64,000 bases of DNA from Acidobacteriota bacterium (GCA_019639235.1 JAHBSG010000001.1:124001-188000); one strand, 5' to 3'. Positions 35,727-44,741 are shown, numbered from the stretch's first letter. Notes: generated by a model not told the origin, from the letters alone. Made by a program: numbers and translations.

Positions 35727-37024
35727 TAGTTCTCGGCGGTCTCCTGTTTGGGTGTGAACATCATCAGCGAGGCCATCGGTGTGCCGCGAAGCTTATCGAC
35801 GAATGCCTGCACATCCGCGAGCGAAACGGCGGTGAACGCATCGGCCTCAGCCTTTGCCGAGCGAAGCCCGTAGGTATCGACATCTATCCAAAGGATTGTC
35901 TTGTCGATCAATCCGCGTTCGGCGAGAACAAGCCTTTTGGCAGTGTCGAATTCGGCCTGAGAAATGCGGTCGCCCAGAGCCTTTGGAACGACCTCGTTGA
36001 ACTCGACCGGCTTTGCTGCGGAATCGGAAGACGGCGGCTGGCCGATGTCCGAAAAGCGGATGACAAAGGTTCCGGGCAGGATGTTCGCGTTGTTCGCCAC
36101 GGAAACAAGATCTCGCTTATCTGCCGGCGACGCCGCCTTCAATCGAGCCTCGATAACCTTCGCGGCAACAAGCGAAGCCGGATATTCGCGGGCATTCCTG
36201 GCGATACCGCGGGCGGCCATTCGGAGTTCGCCTGTACCGGCCACCGGCGAGGCCACCGTCTTCATTGCCGTCTCCGGCGGATCGGGCTGACGGAAGGTAG
36301 AGGGCACGCGGCCATCAGATTTTTTCCAGGCCCCAAAGAACCGGCGTACCGCCCGATATGCGAGTTCGCTTTCATACCGGCCGCTGAGCGAAAGCGTTGC
36401 ATTATCCGCTCCGAAGAAACGTCCATAGGCAAAGCGAAGATCGGCAAAGTCGATCGTTTCGATCGTGGCGGGTGTTCCATTTGCCGGCCGGCCGTAGGGA
36501 AACGTACCGAGCAGATGTGACGCGGCGGCGATGTCGGCAGCGTATGCGGGCTGTTTTTCGAGCTCTGCGGCACGCTTTACCGCCTCGGCCTTTATGGCAG
36601 CGGTCACGTCTTTATCAAGCGTTGGTGTCGAAACGGCAGCGGCGAGCGTTTCGAGCATCGTCAGAAATCCCTGCTGGTTCGAGGACGCCGCTATCTCGAT
36701 GAAATCGTAATTGCAGGTGACCTGAAGGCTGCCGCCGAGGTCGGTAAAGAAGTCGCGGGAAGCTTGGTTCGGAAATATCGCATCGGAGAGAAGACACATC
36801 AGGCCTTCCTTGCCTTGCGGGTCGAATGCCGCTCCGGAGTGAACGCGGAGGCGAACGTCGATGCGGTCCGCGGGTTCGGCAAACATCAAGACCCGCATGC
36901 CGTTGAGCAGTTTCTCCTGTCGCGGAATGCCGCTTCCGGGCCGCTGGGCCGCCGACGAACCGGCAAGAACGGCCGCAAGGGCAAAAACGGCGAACGATCT
37001 GGCTAAAATAGCGTTTGTGAACAT
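35726..37024 (-). CDS. M16 (pitrilysin/insulinase)-like protein without zinc motif
   Basis: A 432-residue protein with a signal peptide (about 1-26, ending SSAAQ). Two M16 domains can be seen: LLNGMRVLMFAEPADRIDVR and VRLRVHSGAAFDPQGKEGLMCLLSDAI in the first, and FADLRFAYGRFFGADNATLS and beyond leading to the second. The position of the zinc-binding HxxEH holds EGLMCLLSDAI, with neither histidine. It is therefore probably inactive as a peptidase, as in partner subunits of heterodimeric M16 enzymes. No active partner gene is nearby. It overlaps menG by one base. Confidence 0.8.
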   Translation of the reverse strand: MFTNAILARSFAVFALAAVLAGSSAAQRPGSGIPRQEKLLNGMRVLMFAEPADRIDVRLRVHSGAAFDPQGKEGLMCLLSDAIFPNQASRDFFTDLGGSLQVTCNYDFIEIAASSNQQGFLTMLETLAAAVSTPTLDKDVTAAIKAEAVKRAAELEKQPAYAADIAAASHLLGTFPYGRPANGTPATIETIDFADLRFAYGRFFGADNATLSLSGRYESELAYRAVRRFFGAWKKSDGRVPSTFRQPDPPETAMKTVASPVAGTGELRMAARGIARNAREYPASLVAAKVIEARLKAASPADKRDLVSVANNANILPGTFVIRFSDIGQPPSSDSAAKPVEFNEVVPKALGDRISQAEFDTAKRLVLAERGLIDKTILWIDVDTYGLRSAKAEADAFTAVSLADVQAFVDKLRGTPMASLMMFTPKQETAEN

Positions 37025-37227
37025 CTTTGAACGGTGTCGAAAAGAAAAATGGTAACCTTTTTAGTTGCAAAATTCCATCAGAGTGTTGTAACCGCACTTG
37101 GTGTTTTTCCCGCCGGCCGCTTAGTTAAAGAAAAAAATTAACTATAGGCATCGCCGCCCATATAGAAAGCATCTAGAAACTTTGGAAGGACGCCCGGCGT
37201 TTCAAGCTTTGTTTGGCAACTTAATAC

Positions 37228-37255
37228 TTAACATTGCGGCGAAACGCGTTATAAT
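37228..37255 (+). promoter_or_regulatory. Sigma70-type promoter of the TonB-like gene
   Basis: TTAACA (37228-37233), a 16-base spacer and a perfect TATAAT (37250-37255) lie in the 288-base divergent gap. The start site would be near 37262, giving a leader of about 50 bases with a GGAGG ribosome-binding site before the ATG at 37313. Confidence 0.6.
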
Positions 37256-37312
37256 ATTTAGTTAGATGGTTTTACCTGCCGTCACCCACAGGAGGCAGAG
37301 GAGAAGCGGAAA

Positions 37313-38644
37313 ATGGCAAAGATCGTAAAGTATTGCGGTAAATGCGACGAAGGGTTTGCGGAGAGGTTCACTTTCTGTCCCGATTGCGGCAGCGAACTGC
37401 AAGCTTATGAAATGAACCCGATCGGGCAAGAGGCCGCACCGCCTTCGCCCGTATTTTTAGAAGAGCCTGCTCCGGAGCCGGTGGCCGAGCCTCAGTTCGA
37501 GGCAGCGGCTGTTGAGGAAGATATCCTCGAGCTCGGCAATGCCGATCAACTGGCGGAAGAGGTTTTCGAGACCATGCCGGCGGCGGAGGTTGAGGAATTT
37601 GGCTCATATCAGGAAGACGTTCAGGAGATCGAGGTAGAGGAGCCACAGCCCGAAAGGCTTCCGACCTCGGCTGCGGCGTTCTTTGAACCCAAGGCCTACA
37701 CGGCAACGCATAGCTCAACCGCGACCTACGACCACGACGATGACGGCTACTACATTACCGTCATTCAGGAAAGCCCGGGCAAGCAGAGGAATGCACTTCT
37801 TCTTGGGGCCACTTTTCTGGTTTTGACCGTTGCTGTTAGCTCGTGGGGCTATTCGCTTTTCAACAAGGATCTGGGCGTTGATTCGATAGGCGACTCACAG
37901 TCGCTGGCATATCTGCTTGACTCAGTACCGATGCCGGTAGATGAGGTCGAGGAGCAGAAAAGAAACAATGAGAAAGGCGGCGGCGGTGGCGGCGGTGGCC
38001 GCGAAGAGCAGGAACCGGTTAGCCAGGGCGACCTTGCCGATCAATCACGAACGCCGACGCGTCCGCCGGATGCACGAGTTTTCCGGAGCGATAACTTTGA
38101 ACTGAAGACGCCTCCGCCGCAAACCGAAGGCGACCGGAAGTTTCCGAAGGAATTTGACCGCTGGGGCGACCCGAATTCTAAATATGCCGGCCTCTTTAAT
38201 GGGCCCGGCACGGGCGGCGGCCAGGGTACCGGAGTAGGCACCGGACAGGGCAGCGGCCGAGGAACGGGTACGGGCAGCGGCACCGGGTCCGGAAGCGGTG
38301 ACGGGATTGGCGACGGCAACGGCGGCGGTCGCGGTTCAGGAAGTGGCGGGCCACCTCCTCCGGTAGCGGTTGGTCCGACGACACAACTTAAGATCGTTGC
38401 GAAGCCCCGTCCGGGTTATACGGAAGCGGCCCGTAAGAATGGAACGCAAGGCACGGTCGTGCTTCGCGTCACGTTCCTTGCCAATGGAAGCATCGGCCCG
38501 ATATCAACGGTACGCGGCCTGCCGAACGGTTTGACCGAACAGGCGATCGCAGCAGCACGCAATATCCGCTTTGAACCGCCGAAACGGAACGGCATTCCGA
38601 GTGCGGTGACGAGAACGATCGAATACTCGTTCACGATGTATTAA
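37313..38644 (+). CDS. TonB-like energy transducer with N-terminal zinc ribbon
   Basis: A 443-residue protein of unusual layout. Residues 8-25 carry two CxxC pairs (CGKC and CPDC), a zinc ribbon. An acidic, Pro/Glu-rich stretch (about 35-125) follows. One membrane helix lies at about 161-183. A periplasmic part then carries a GGGGGGG tract, a Gly/Thr/Ser tract (about 297-346) and a TonB C-terminal domain ending with GTVVLRVTFLANGSIGPIST and RFEPPKRNGIP. The C-terminal domain would couple the inner membrane to outer-membrane receptors. No ExbB, ExbD or receptor gene is in the window, so the partner is unknown. Confidence 0.83.
   Translation: MAKIVKYCGKCDEGFAERFTFCPDCGSELQAYEMNPIGQEAAPPSPVFLEEPAPEPVAEPQFEAAAVEEDILELGNADQLAEEVFETMPAAEVEEFGSYQEDVQEIEVEEPQPERLPTSAAAFFEPKAYTATHSSTATYDHDDDGYYITVIQESPGKQRNALLLGATFLVLTVAVSSWGYSLFNKDLGVDSIGDSQSLAYLLDSVPMPVDEVEEQKRNNEKGGGGGGGGREEQEPVSQGDLADQSRTPTRPPDARVFRSDNFELKTPPPQTEGDRKFPKEFDRWGDPNSKYAGLFNGPGTGGGQGTGVGTGQGSGRGTGTGSGTGSGSGDGIGDGNGGGRGSGSGGPPPPVAVGPTTQLKIVAKPRPGYTEAARKNGTQGTVVLRVTFLANGSIGPISTVRGLPNGLTEQAIAAARNIRFEPPKRNGIPSAVTRTIEYSFTMY
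38201..38350 (+). repeat. Low-complexity Gly/Thr/Ser-rich coding repeat
   Basis: About 50 codons within the TonB-like gene read as imperfect Gly-Thr, Gly-Ser and Gly-Gly dipeptides. The repeat is a flexible linker at protein level and a G+C-rich imperfect short repeat at DNA level, so its length may vary between strains. Confidence 0.8.
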
Positions 38645-38664
38645 AGAAAAGCTAGTTAAACGGG

Positions 38665-38693
38665 AAAAGCCGGGTTCATAGCCCGGCTTTTTT
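38665..38693 (+). terminator. Rho-independent terminator after the TonB-like gene
   Basis: Stem GCCGGG (38669-38674) and CCCGGC (38682-38687), extended by A/T pairs, with a 7-base loop TTCATAG and a run of six T. It lies 21 bases after the stop codon. The A-run on the 5' side could also serve the minus strand, although mtnA ends further away. Confidence 0.9.
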
Positions 38694-38701
38694 CATTATA
38701 T

Positions 38702-38841
38702 TTTGAACGCGGATCTAGCGGATAGGGCGGATCGGACGGTTCGGCGGGGTATAGCTCGTCTCGCCAGTCGCTTCACTACTGTTAATGTTTCGATCCGTTG
38801 TATCCGAATAATCCGCCTTATCCGCTGAATCCGCGTTCAAA
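38702..38841. repeat. Long palindromic repeat element
   Basis: Arms of 31 bases at 38702-38732 and 38811-38841 are inverted copies with three mismatches. Each has an internal GCGGAT-type periodicity (GCGGAT, GCGGATA, GCGGAT). The 78-base centre is less symmetric. The element fills the space between two convergent genes. It looks like an intergenic REP/MITE-type repeat family, but only one copy was noticed in this window and it contains no gene. Confidence 0.75.
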
Positions 38842-38867
38842 TAAGGAAGCACTTTTCAGCATTCGAG

Positions 38868-39923
38868 TTATTGCTCGAACTGTGCCTTTAGGCTTTCCGT
38901 GTATGGAGCCCGAGCGACGCCTTTTTCGGTGATGATCGCCGTGACGAGGTCATTCGGCGTGACGTCAAAAGCGTAGTTCGAAATGCCGATGCCCTCGGGG
39001 GCAAGCTGGATGTCCTTTACGTGGGTGATCTCGCGTCGGTCACGTTCCTCGATCGGGATATCATCGCCCGTCGGGCAGTTTAGATCAACGGTCGAGAGCG
39101 GCGCCGCGACGTAGAAGGGTATCCCATGCCGGCGGGCAAGCACGGCGACCATGTAGGTGCCGATCTTGTTCGCGACGTCGCCATTTGCCGCGATGCGGTC
39201 GCTGCCGACGACCACCGCCTGCACCTCGCCGCGTTTCATCATATGGCCGCTCATGTTGTCGGTAATGAGCGTAACGGGAATGTCGTCCTGCAGGAGTTCC
39301 CAGGCCGTCAGGCGAGCACCCTGGAGATATGGCCGCGTTTCATCGGCGATGACCGAGACCTTTTTTCCCTGATCGACCGCACCGCGGATGACGCCGAGAG
39401 CGGTTCCCCAGACGCCGCCGGTCGCGAGTGCACCTGCATTGCAGTGGGTCAGGACCGTAGCGTTGTCCTCGATAAGTTCGCCGCCGAATTTGGCGATCAG
39501 CCGCTGTGATTCGATGTCCTCGTCGTGAATGGCCTTGGCGTCGGCGATCATTATCTGCTTGATCTCAGAGACGGTCCGGCCATCGGCCTTGGCTTTGGCG
39601 AATGTCCGCTTCATCCGGTCGATCGCCCAGAAAAGATTGACGGCGGTCGGTCGCGTCCGGCCGATCACATCCGAAATGTAGTCGAGCTCTTCCTCAAGGT
39701 CGGCGATGTCGGTCCCGACGAATTGATTAAGCCCTAATGCGGTGCCATAGGCGGCCGAGACGCCGATCGCCGGTGCGCCGCGGACGACCATGTCCTTGAT
39801 GCCGGCCGCGACCTCATCATAGGTGCGGAGCGTCAGCCACTTTTCCTCGGTCGGGAGCAGTCGCTGATCGAGCATCAGGACGCCTTCGTCCGACCATTTA
39901 ACGGGAATGATATTGAGATTCAT
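38868..39923 (-). CDS. mtnA: S-methyl-5-thioribose-1-phosphate isomerase
   Basis: A 351-residue MtnA of the eIF2B-like family. Key segments are [16 protein letters not shown] (about 46-61), [20 protein letters not shown] with the catalytic cysteine (about 158-177), [18 protein letters not shown], and [20 protein letters not shown] with the catalytic aspartate. It isomerises methylthioribose-1-phosphate to methylthioribulose-1-phosphate in the methionine salvage pathway. No other salvage gene is adjacent, so it is a stand-alone copy here. The family also contains ribose-1,5-bisphosphate isomerases, but the RGAPAIG and NAGALAT motifs favour MtnA. Confidence 0.94.
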   Translation of the reverse strand: MNLNIIPVKWSDEGVLMLDQRLLPTEEKWLTLRTYDEVAAGIKDMVVRGAPAIGVSAAYGTALGLNQFVGTDIADLEEELDYISDVIGRTRPTAVNLFWAIDRMKRTFAKAKADGRTVSEIKQIMIADAKAIHDEDIESQRLIAKFGGELIEDNATVLTHCNAGALATGGVWGTALGVIRGAVDQGKKVSVIADETRPYLQGARLTAWELLQDDIPVTLITDNMSGHMMKRGEVQAVVVGSDRIAANGDVANKIGTYMVAVLARRHGIPFYVAAPLSTVDLNCPTGDDIPIEERDRREITHVKDIQLAPEGIGISNYAFDVTPNDLVTAIITEKGVARAPYTESLKAQFEQ

Positions 39924-40066
39924 AAGTTCGTTCGGCGGGCCCGCGAAGACGGCCCGAAACCCAATGTGCCAAAACTTGAACTCTAAACGAAAACACGGCG
40001 AGCCTCAAGATTCCTGAAACCTTTTGCCCGCCCGGCGACGTTATATATGCCGGGAAACGGATTGTT

Positions 40067-40738
40067 ATGGGCATTGAACAGATACTCGACGGAATTCACG
40101 GTTCGGTCATAAAGCGCCGATGGGCCCAAGGTTACACGGCATTTGTCCGGGTGCTTCTCGGGCTTGCGTTCATTCCGCCGAGCATTCCGAAGATAATGAA
40201 CCAGCCCTTCACGGTGCTGCCGGATTCGAACCCCGTCGGTGCCTATTTCAATGCTCTCTATAACACGGGCTTTTACTACAACTTTCTCGGATGGTCGCAG
40301 CTTATTGCGGCGATACTCTTGCTGATACCGCGGACCTCGCACCTTGGCGCCCTGATGTTCTTTCCGATCATCGTGAACATTGCGATCCTGACGAGCTCGG
40401 TCGGGTTCGTCGGAACATGGCTGATCACTTTGTTGATGGCATTGGCCGGGCTTTATCTGGTCGGCTGGGAGTATGACCGATGGAAGGGGCTTATCTTTCG
40501 CGACCGCGAATGGCGGACGAAGGCGAGTTGGAAGGGAATGGCCGGCATTGCCGCATTCTTTGCCGCGGGCGGCATTCCGATGGGCATTTTGTGGTACTGG
40601 ATCGGACTTGGCAATTTCCCAAACTATCTTAGCGTGACCGGTATTCTCGTCGGCATCGGACTGGTTTTCGGCATTCTCGTAGCGGTCCACTATCGCCTGA
40701 TGCCGGTCGGCAGGCTTGCAGAGACCGACCTCAAATAG
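40067..40738 (+). CDS. DoxX-like membrane protein
   Basis: A 223-residue protein with about five to six hydrophobic helices. The first (about 20-40, FVRVLLGLAFIPPSIPKIMN) and the segment GFYYNFLGWSQLIAAILLLI are like DoxX/DoxD-type proteins, which often associate with quinol oxidation or thiol stress. The family is poorly defined, so no function is assigned. It is divergently placed to mtnA with a 143-base gap and lies upstream of the glucan phosphorylase gene, which has its own promoter. Confidence 0.65.
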   Translation: MGIEQILDGIHGSVIKRRWAQGYTAFVRVLLGLAFIPPSIPKIMNQPFTVLPDSNPVGAYFNALYNTGFYYNFLGWSQLIAAILLLIPRTSHLGALMFFPIIVNIAILTSSVGFVGTWLITLLMALAGLYLVGWEYDRWKGLIFRDREWRTKASWKGMAGIAAFFAAGGIPMGILWYWIGLGNFPNYLSVTGILVGIGLVFGILVAVHYRLMPVGRLAETDLK

Positions 40739-40780
40739 TCATTTGCCCAGTGTGATCTTGTAGAACCGGCGTTTCGTTCG

Positions 40781-40809
40781 TTGAAACTCCCTGCCGGTTG
40801 CTTTATAGT
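40781..40809 (+). promoter_or_regulatory. Sigma70-type promoter of the glucan phosphorylase gene
   Basis: TTGAAA (40781-40786), a 17-base spacer and TATAGT (40804-40809) precede the ATG at 40854 by about 45 bases. The match and spacing are good for a housekeeping sigma factor. Confidence 0.6.
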
Positions 40810-40853
40810 TCTGCTTTAAATTACTCTCAAACCTCATCCTTTCTTTGTAATTA

Positions 40854-43013
40854 ATGCAGGCAGCAACCGAACGAATGGATCTTACGTTTCGCTCATTCCG
40901 CCCGTATGGCGTAGAGCTTCCAAAGCCGATCGAGGCACTTGACCGGATAGCACGCAACTTTTATTGGTCGTGGCATCCGGAGGGCGTCGAGCTTTTCCGC
41001 GATATCGCCCCGACCATCTGGGATAAGTACGAACAGCATCCGCTGAAGGTGCTCGAAGAGGTCGGCGAGTTTCGGCTCTGGCAGAAGGCGGCTGACGACG
41101 AATACGTCGCGAAGCTGAACGACTTTGCCGCAAGGTTCGACGCCTACATGGCCGAGCCCGCGCGTTCTTTTGAAAACGGCCCGACGCCCGAGCATCCGGC
41201 TACATATTTTTGCGCGGAGTATGGCGTACACAATTCACTGCCGAATTATTCGGGCGGGCTCGGTATCCTTGCCGGCGACCACTTGAAATCGGCGAGCGAT
41301 ATGAACGTGCCGCTGGTTGCGGTCGGGCTGCTTTATCGCTACGGATATTTCCGGCAGGACATCGGGCACGATGGCTGGCAGGAAGAGCACTACTCGAACA
41401 TCTTCGATTACGGCTTAGCGATCTCGCCCGTGATCGCTCCGACCGGCGAGCGAGTGCGAGTAATGGTCCGGATTCGGGGACGTGAGGTCTTTGCTCAAGC
41501 GTGGCTCGCGAAGGTCGGACGCGTATCGCTTTACCTGCTCGATACCAACGTTGAAGAGAATAACGAAATAGACCGGATGATCACCGGCCATCTTTACGGC
41601 GGTGATTCGGAAACGCGCATCGTCCAGGAAAAGGTACTCGGCATCGGCGGTGTGCGGCTGCTCCGCAAGCTCGGCATCTCTCCGAGCGTGTTTCACCTTA
41701 ATGAAGGGCACGCGGCCTTTTCAACGCTCGAGCTCGTCCATGAATACCTGATTGCGCATCCCGAGAAGAGCTTCGCCGAAGCGCAAGCTGCGATCCGTGA
41801 GCAATGCGTTTTTACCACGCATACACCGGTCGCAGCCGGCAACGACGTGTTCCTGCCGGAGCAGCTCCGTGGATGCTTCAGCCCGGATTACATCTCGTCG
41901 CTAAAACTCAACGAGGATGAGTTCTTCGCTCTCGGCCGGATCGATCCGGCTGACGACTCGGAAGCCTTTGGGATGACGCCGTTTGCAATTCGAATGACTC
42001 GGTCGGCAAATGGCGTTGCCGAAAAGCACGGTGAGGTGTCGCGTGGGCTTTGGAAGGATATGTTCCCGCCGGGAACGGATGTACCGATCTCGCACGTAAC
42101 GAACGGCGTTCATCCGCCGACGTGGATCGCACCGGCTTTTCAGCGGCTTTACGAAACGGAAATTGGGCAAGATTGGCCGCTTCTGACGCACGATCCTCAG
42201 GCATGGGCTAGGGCGATCGCCGCAATTGACGACGCCAAGATCTGGCAAAAGCACGTCACGCTCAAGAACTTGCTTATCGCATTCATCCGTCGTCGCACCC
42301 TCAAGAAGGAGATCGGTGGCCAGGATACGATCAACGAACGGACGAACACCGCCGGGCTGTTCGACCCGAATGCGCTGACGATCGGCTTTGCCCGCCGCGT
42401 TGCTCAATATAAACGCTGGAACCTTATCCTTTCTGACCTCGATCGGCTTTTGCGATTGGTGGACAACGAGGACCGGCCTGTGCAGTTCGTCTTTGCCGGA
42501 AAGGCTCACCCGCAAGACCGGACTGCCAAGGCGATCCTGCAGGAGCTGATGAGCATCAACCATGAGTCGCAGTGGCAATCGCGGGCGGTATTCATCGAAG
42601 ATTATGACCAGGAAGTAGCCCGGTATCTTGTTCAGGGCGTCGATGTATGGCTCAATGTCCCGCGGCGGCCGATGGAGGCAAGCGGTACAAGCGGAATGAA
42701 GGCCGCGATGAACGGAGTGCTGAATTTCTCGATCCTTGACGGTTGGTGGATCGAGGGCTACAACGGCCGGAACGGCTTTGCGATCGGCGACCTGAGTGAC
42801 TTTGAAAGCGATGCGGAGATCGACGCCATTGAAGCTGAATCGCTCTATTCGACGCTCGAGAACGAGGTCGTGCCCGCGTTCTATCATCGCGACGGTAACG
42901 GGCTCCCGACCGAATGGATCGCCCGGATGAAGGATTCGATCGCGACGCTGACGCCGCAGTTCTCGAGCGACCGAATGGTCAGCGACTATATCGAAAAGAT
43001 CTACAAACACTGA
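40854..43013 (+). CDS. glgP: Alpha-glucan (glycogen/maltodextrin) phosphorylase
   Basis: A 719-residue GT35 enzyme of the short bacterial/archaeal type (TIGR02094-like, with an N-terminal DUF3417 region of about 110 residues). Motifs are AEYGVHNSLPNYSGGLGILA (about 121-140), FTTHTPVAAGND, VTNGVHPPTW, the domain-2 start ALTIGFARRVAQYKRWNLIL, and the PLP-binding EASGTSGMKAAMNGVLNFSI with the lysine. It releases glucose-1-phosphate from alpha-1,4-glucans. Met8 (40875) is a possible alternative start. No other glycogen gene is adjacent. Confidence 0.95.
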   Translation: MQAATERMDLTFRSFRPYGVELPKPIEALDRIARNFYWSWHPEGVELFRDIAPTIWDKYEQHPLKVLEEVGEFRLWQKAADDEYVAKLNDFAARFDAYMAEPARSFENGPTPEHPATYFCAEYGVHNSLPNYSGGLGILAGDHLKSASDMNVPLVAVGLLYRYGYFRQDIGHDGWQEEHYSNIFDYGLAISPVIAPTGERVRVMVRIRGREVFAQAWLAKVGRVSLYLLDTNVEENNEIDRMITGHLYGGDSETRIVQEKVLGIGGVRLLRKLGISPSVFHLNEGHAAFSTLELVHEYLIAHPEKSFAEAQAAIREQCVFTTHTPVAAGNDVFLPEQLRGCFSPDYISSLKLNEDEFFALGRIDPADDSEAFGMTPFAIRMTRSANGVAEKHGEVSRGLWKDMFPPGTDVPISHVTNGVHPPTWIAPAFQRLYETEIGQDWPLLTHDPQAWARAIAAIDDAKIWQKHVTLKNLLIAFIRRRTLKKEIGGQDTINERTNTAGLFDPNALTIGFARRVAQYKRWNLILSDLDRLLRLVDNEDRPVQFVFAGKAHPQDRTAKAILQELMSINHESQWQSRAVFIEDYDQEVARYLVQGVDVWLNVPRRPMEASGTSGMKAAMNGVLNFSILDGWWIEGYNGRNGFAIGDLSDFESDAEIDAIEAESLYSTLENEVVPAFYHRDGNGLPTEWIARMKDSIATLTPQFSSDRMVSDYIEKIYKH

Positions 43014-43022
43014 TCGACGCAG

Positions 43023-43751
43023 ATGTTCGAACCACAGCAGGAATTTACCGTCGGCAGGGTCAAGGCCATGGAGTGCTTCCGTGAGGCTTGGGAGATGATC
43101 CGCGGGCAGTATTTGATGGTCTTGGTCGTCGTGATCGTTGGAATGTTGATCGGAAGTTTGGTTCCGCTCATTATCCTCGGGCCGATGGTCTGCGGTATCT
43201 ATTTTTGCCTGTTCGAGATGATGGACGGCAAACCGATCAGCATTGATAGGCTCTTTAAGGGCTTTGACTTTTATCTGCCAAGCTTTTTGCTGACATTGGT
43301 CATCATGATACCCATCGTCGTGATGGTTATCGTGATGTATATCCCGTTGATCGGAGTTGCAATGGCCGGTCCGCAGATGTCGCAGGAGGAACTTATCTCG
43401 TTCCTCATCGGCATACTTGCGGTCGAATTCGTCTTTGCGGTGATAATGACGGTCATTCACACGCTCGTGATCTTTTCTTTTCCGCTGATCGTGGACAGGA
43501 AGGCCGGAGCATGGGACGCGATCAAGCTTAGCGCTCGGGCCGTTTGGGCAAACAAGGGCGGGGTCGGAGCTCTTTTCGGTGTCGGCTTCCTCCTGGCGAT
43601 CGCCGGGTACCTGCTCTTTTGCGTGGGGATCTACCTCGTGATACCGATCATCATCACCGCCACCGCCGTTGCGTACCGGAAGGTGTTTCCCCCGCTTGCG
43701 GAGCGGTTTACTTCGCCCCCGCCGCCTGATCTATATAACAATATTTCCTGA
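43023..43751 (+). CDS. Polytopic membrane protein of unknown function
   Basis: A 242-residue protein with about six hydrophobic helices (near residues 30-55, 80-110, 125-165, 175-185 and 195-225). It resembles the loosely defined DUF975/YciC-type family, in which a leading amphipathic segment (VGRVKAMECFREAWEMIRG) precedes the helices. It lies 9 bases after glgP and 4 bases before the YtxJ gene, so it is probably cotranscribed. I cannot assign a function. Confidence 0.7.
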   Translation: MFEPQQEFTVGRVKAMECFREAWEMIRGQYLMVLVVVIVGMLIGSLVPLIILGPMVCGIYFCLFEMMDGKPISIDRLFKGFDFYLPSFLLTLVIMIPIVVMVIVMYIPLIGVAMAGPQMSQEELISFLIGILAVEFVFAVIMTVIHTLVIFSFPLIVDRKAGAWDAIKLSARAVWANKGGVGALFGVGFLLAIAGYLLFCVGIYLVIPIIITATAVAYRKVFPPLAERFTSPPPPDLYNNIS

Positions 43752-43755
43752 GAAT

Positions 43756-44082
43756 ATGCCCGCGGAATTCAAGTACCTGGATACAATTGAAGATTTTGAA
43801 GAGCTGCTCGAAGTTTCGGATGAGCGGCCGGTTACGGTCTATAAACACAGCTCCACGTGCGGCATCAGCGCCCACCTGATGGAAGAGATGATGGCCGTTG
43901 ATGGTAAGGTGAATGTGGTCGTCGTTCAGCGGTCGCGGGAGCTTTCAGACCACATTGCCCGGAGTTCGGGCATCCGGCATCAATCGCCGCAGGCGTTCGT
44001 TTTCAGCGGGCGAAAGGTCCGCTATCAGGCGTCGCACTACGCGATAGACCCATCGGAGATCAACAAGAATCTAAAGAAATGA
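43756..44082 (+). CDS. ytxJ: Bacillithiol-system protein YtxJ (DUF2847, monothiol thioredoxin fold)
   Basis: A 108-residue protein from the ATG at 43756, 4 bases after the previous stop. The family motif KHSSTCGISAHLM (about 30-42) carries a single cysteine. HQSPQAFVFSGRKVRYQASH holds the cis-proline region of a thioredoxin fold. YtxJ is thought to act as a monothiol bacilliredoxin that removes bacillithiol from proteins. Some acidobacteria make bacillithiol-like thiols, but no bsh gene is in the window. It shares an ATGA overlap with the next gene. Confidence 0.85.
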   Translation: MPAEFKYLDTIEDFEELLEVSDERPVTVYKHSSTCGISAHLMEEMMAVDGKVNVVVVQRSRELSDHIARSSGIRHQSPQAFVFSGRKVRYQASHYAIDPSEINKNLKK

Positions 44083-44366
44083 TAGAACCCCTCGAGATCG
44101 TAGAAGAAAGCGAAAGGGAACTGAGCATCGGCTGGTCCGATGGAACCGAGACGAGCTACACGGCCGCCGAACTCCGGCGCGCCTGCCCCTGCGCCGGGTG
44201 CATTGATGAATGGACAGGCAAGAAGATCCTTGACGACGCCCAGGTGCCGGATGACCTTACGATCAAGCATACATCGATCGTCGGCCGCTACGCGCTGAAC
44301 TTTCACTTTTCGGATGGGCATGACACGGGCATCTTTAGCTTCAATTTTCTTCGCGAACTAAAGTAG
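44079..44366 (+). CDS. DUF971 (gamma-butyrobetaine hydroxylase-like N-terminal domain) protein
   Basis: A 95-residue stand-alone DUF971 domain. It shows WSDGTETSYTAAELRRACPC, followed by CAGCIDEWTGKKIL, and ends with YALNFHFSDGHDTGIFSF. The cysteine group (CPCAGC) is the usual metal site of the family. Stand-alone copies are linked to iron-sulphur (Mrp/NBP35) or thiol functions, but the role is not settled. It is translationally coupled to ytxJ through an ATGA overlap, which supports a joint redox or metal role. Confidence 0.85.
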   Translation: MIEPLEIVEESERELSIGWSDGTETSYTAAELRRACPCAGCIDEWTGKKILDDAQVPDDLTIKHTSIVGRYALNFHFSDGHDTGIFSFNFLRELK

Positions 44367-44407
44367 GGCCAAGCGCCGATCGTCCGCGATGGGTTAGAAT
44401 AGAGAAG

Positions 44408-44680
44408 ATGAACGAACGCGATATCTTCGACGAACGGCAGGAAGTAAAGACATCCTCATTTGCGTGCACCTATTGCCGAGAGCGAAATGATTACGAAGTT
44501 CGCTGGATGAAGCGGACAAAGAAAAAGAACCTTCCGAGGGCGATGAATGAACGCGACCGCGCCCAGCTGGAAAAATCCCGCGACTACATGGTCCGCATCG
44601 ACGACATGCTGATGTGCAAGAACCCACGCTGCCGTAAACGATTTGAGATACCGACAATGCAGTCGATCGTTTTTTTATAG
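44408..44680 (+). CDS. Small zinc-ribbon-like protein of unknown function
   Basis: A 90-residue basic protein. It carries CTYC (about 20-23) and CKNPRC (about 70-75), which could bind one zinc. Between them lies a lysine/arginine-rich helix (KRTKKKNLPRAMNERDR). I do not recognise the family. It lies 41 bases after the DUF971 gene and 61 bases before the DUF6335 gene on the same strand. Codon use resembles the neighbours, so it is probably real. Confidence 0.55.
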   Translation: MNERDIFDERQEVKTSSFACTYCRERNDYEVRWMKRTKKKNLPRAMNERDRAQLEKSRDYMVRIDDMLMCKNPRCRKRFEIPTMQSIVFL

Positions 44681-44741
44681 AAAGCTCGTCCTGGTCGTGC
44701 TATCATTCAGTTACGAAGTTCATTACAGGCAGGTAACGGCT

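Noticed and set aside
38201..38350. Short regular repeats that could suggest a CRISPR or tandem array
   Set aside because: They are imperfect Gly-rich codons within a coding frame, without spacers of fixed length.
41901..43460. 519-codon open frame on the minus strand opposite glgP
   Set aside because: It lies wholly or mostly antisense to a certain gene, is rich in His, Asp and Arg as expected from the reverse of G+C-rich codons, and shows no domain.
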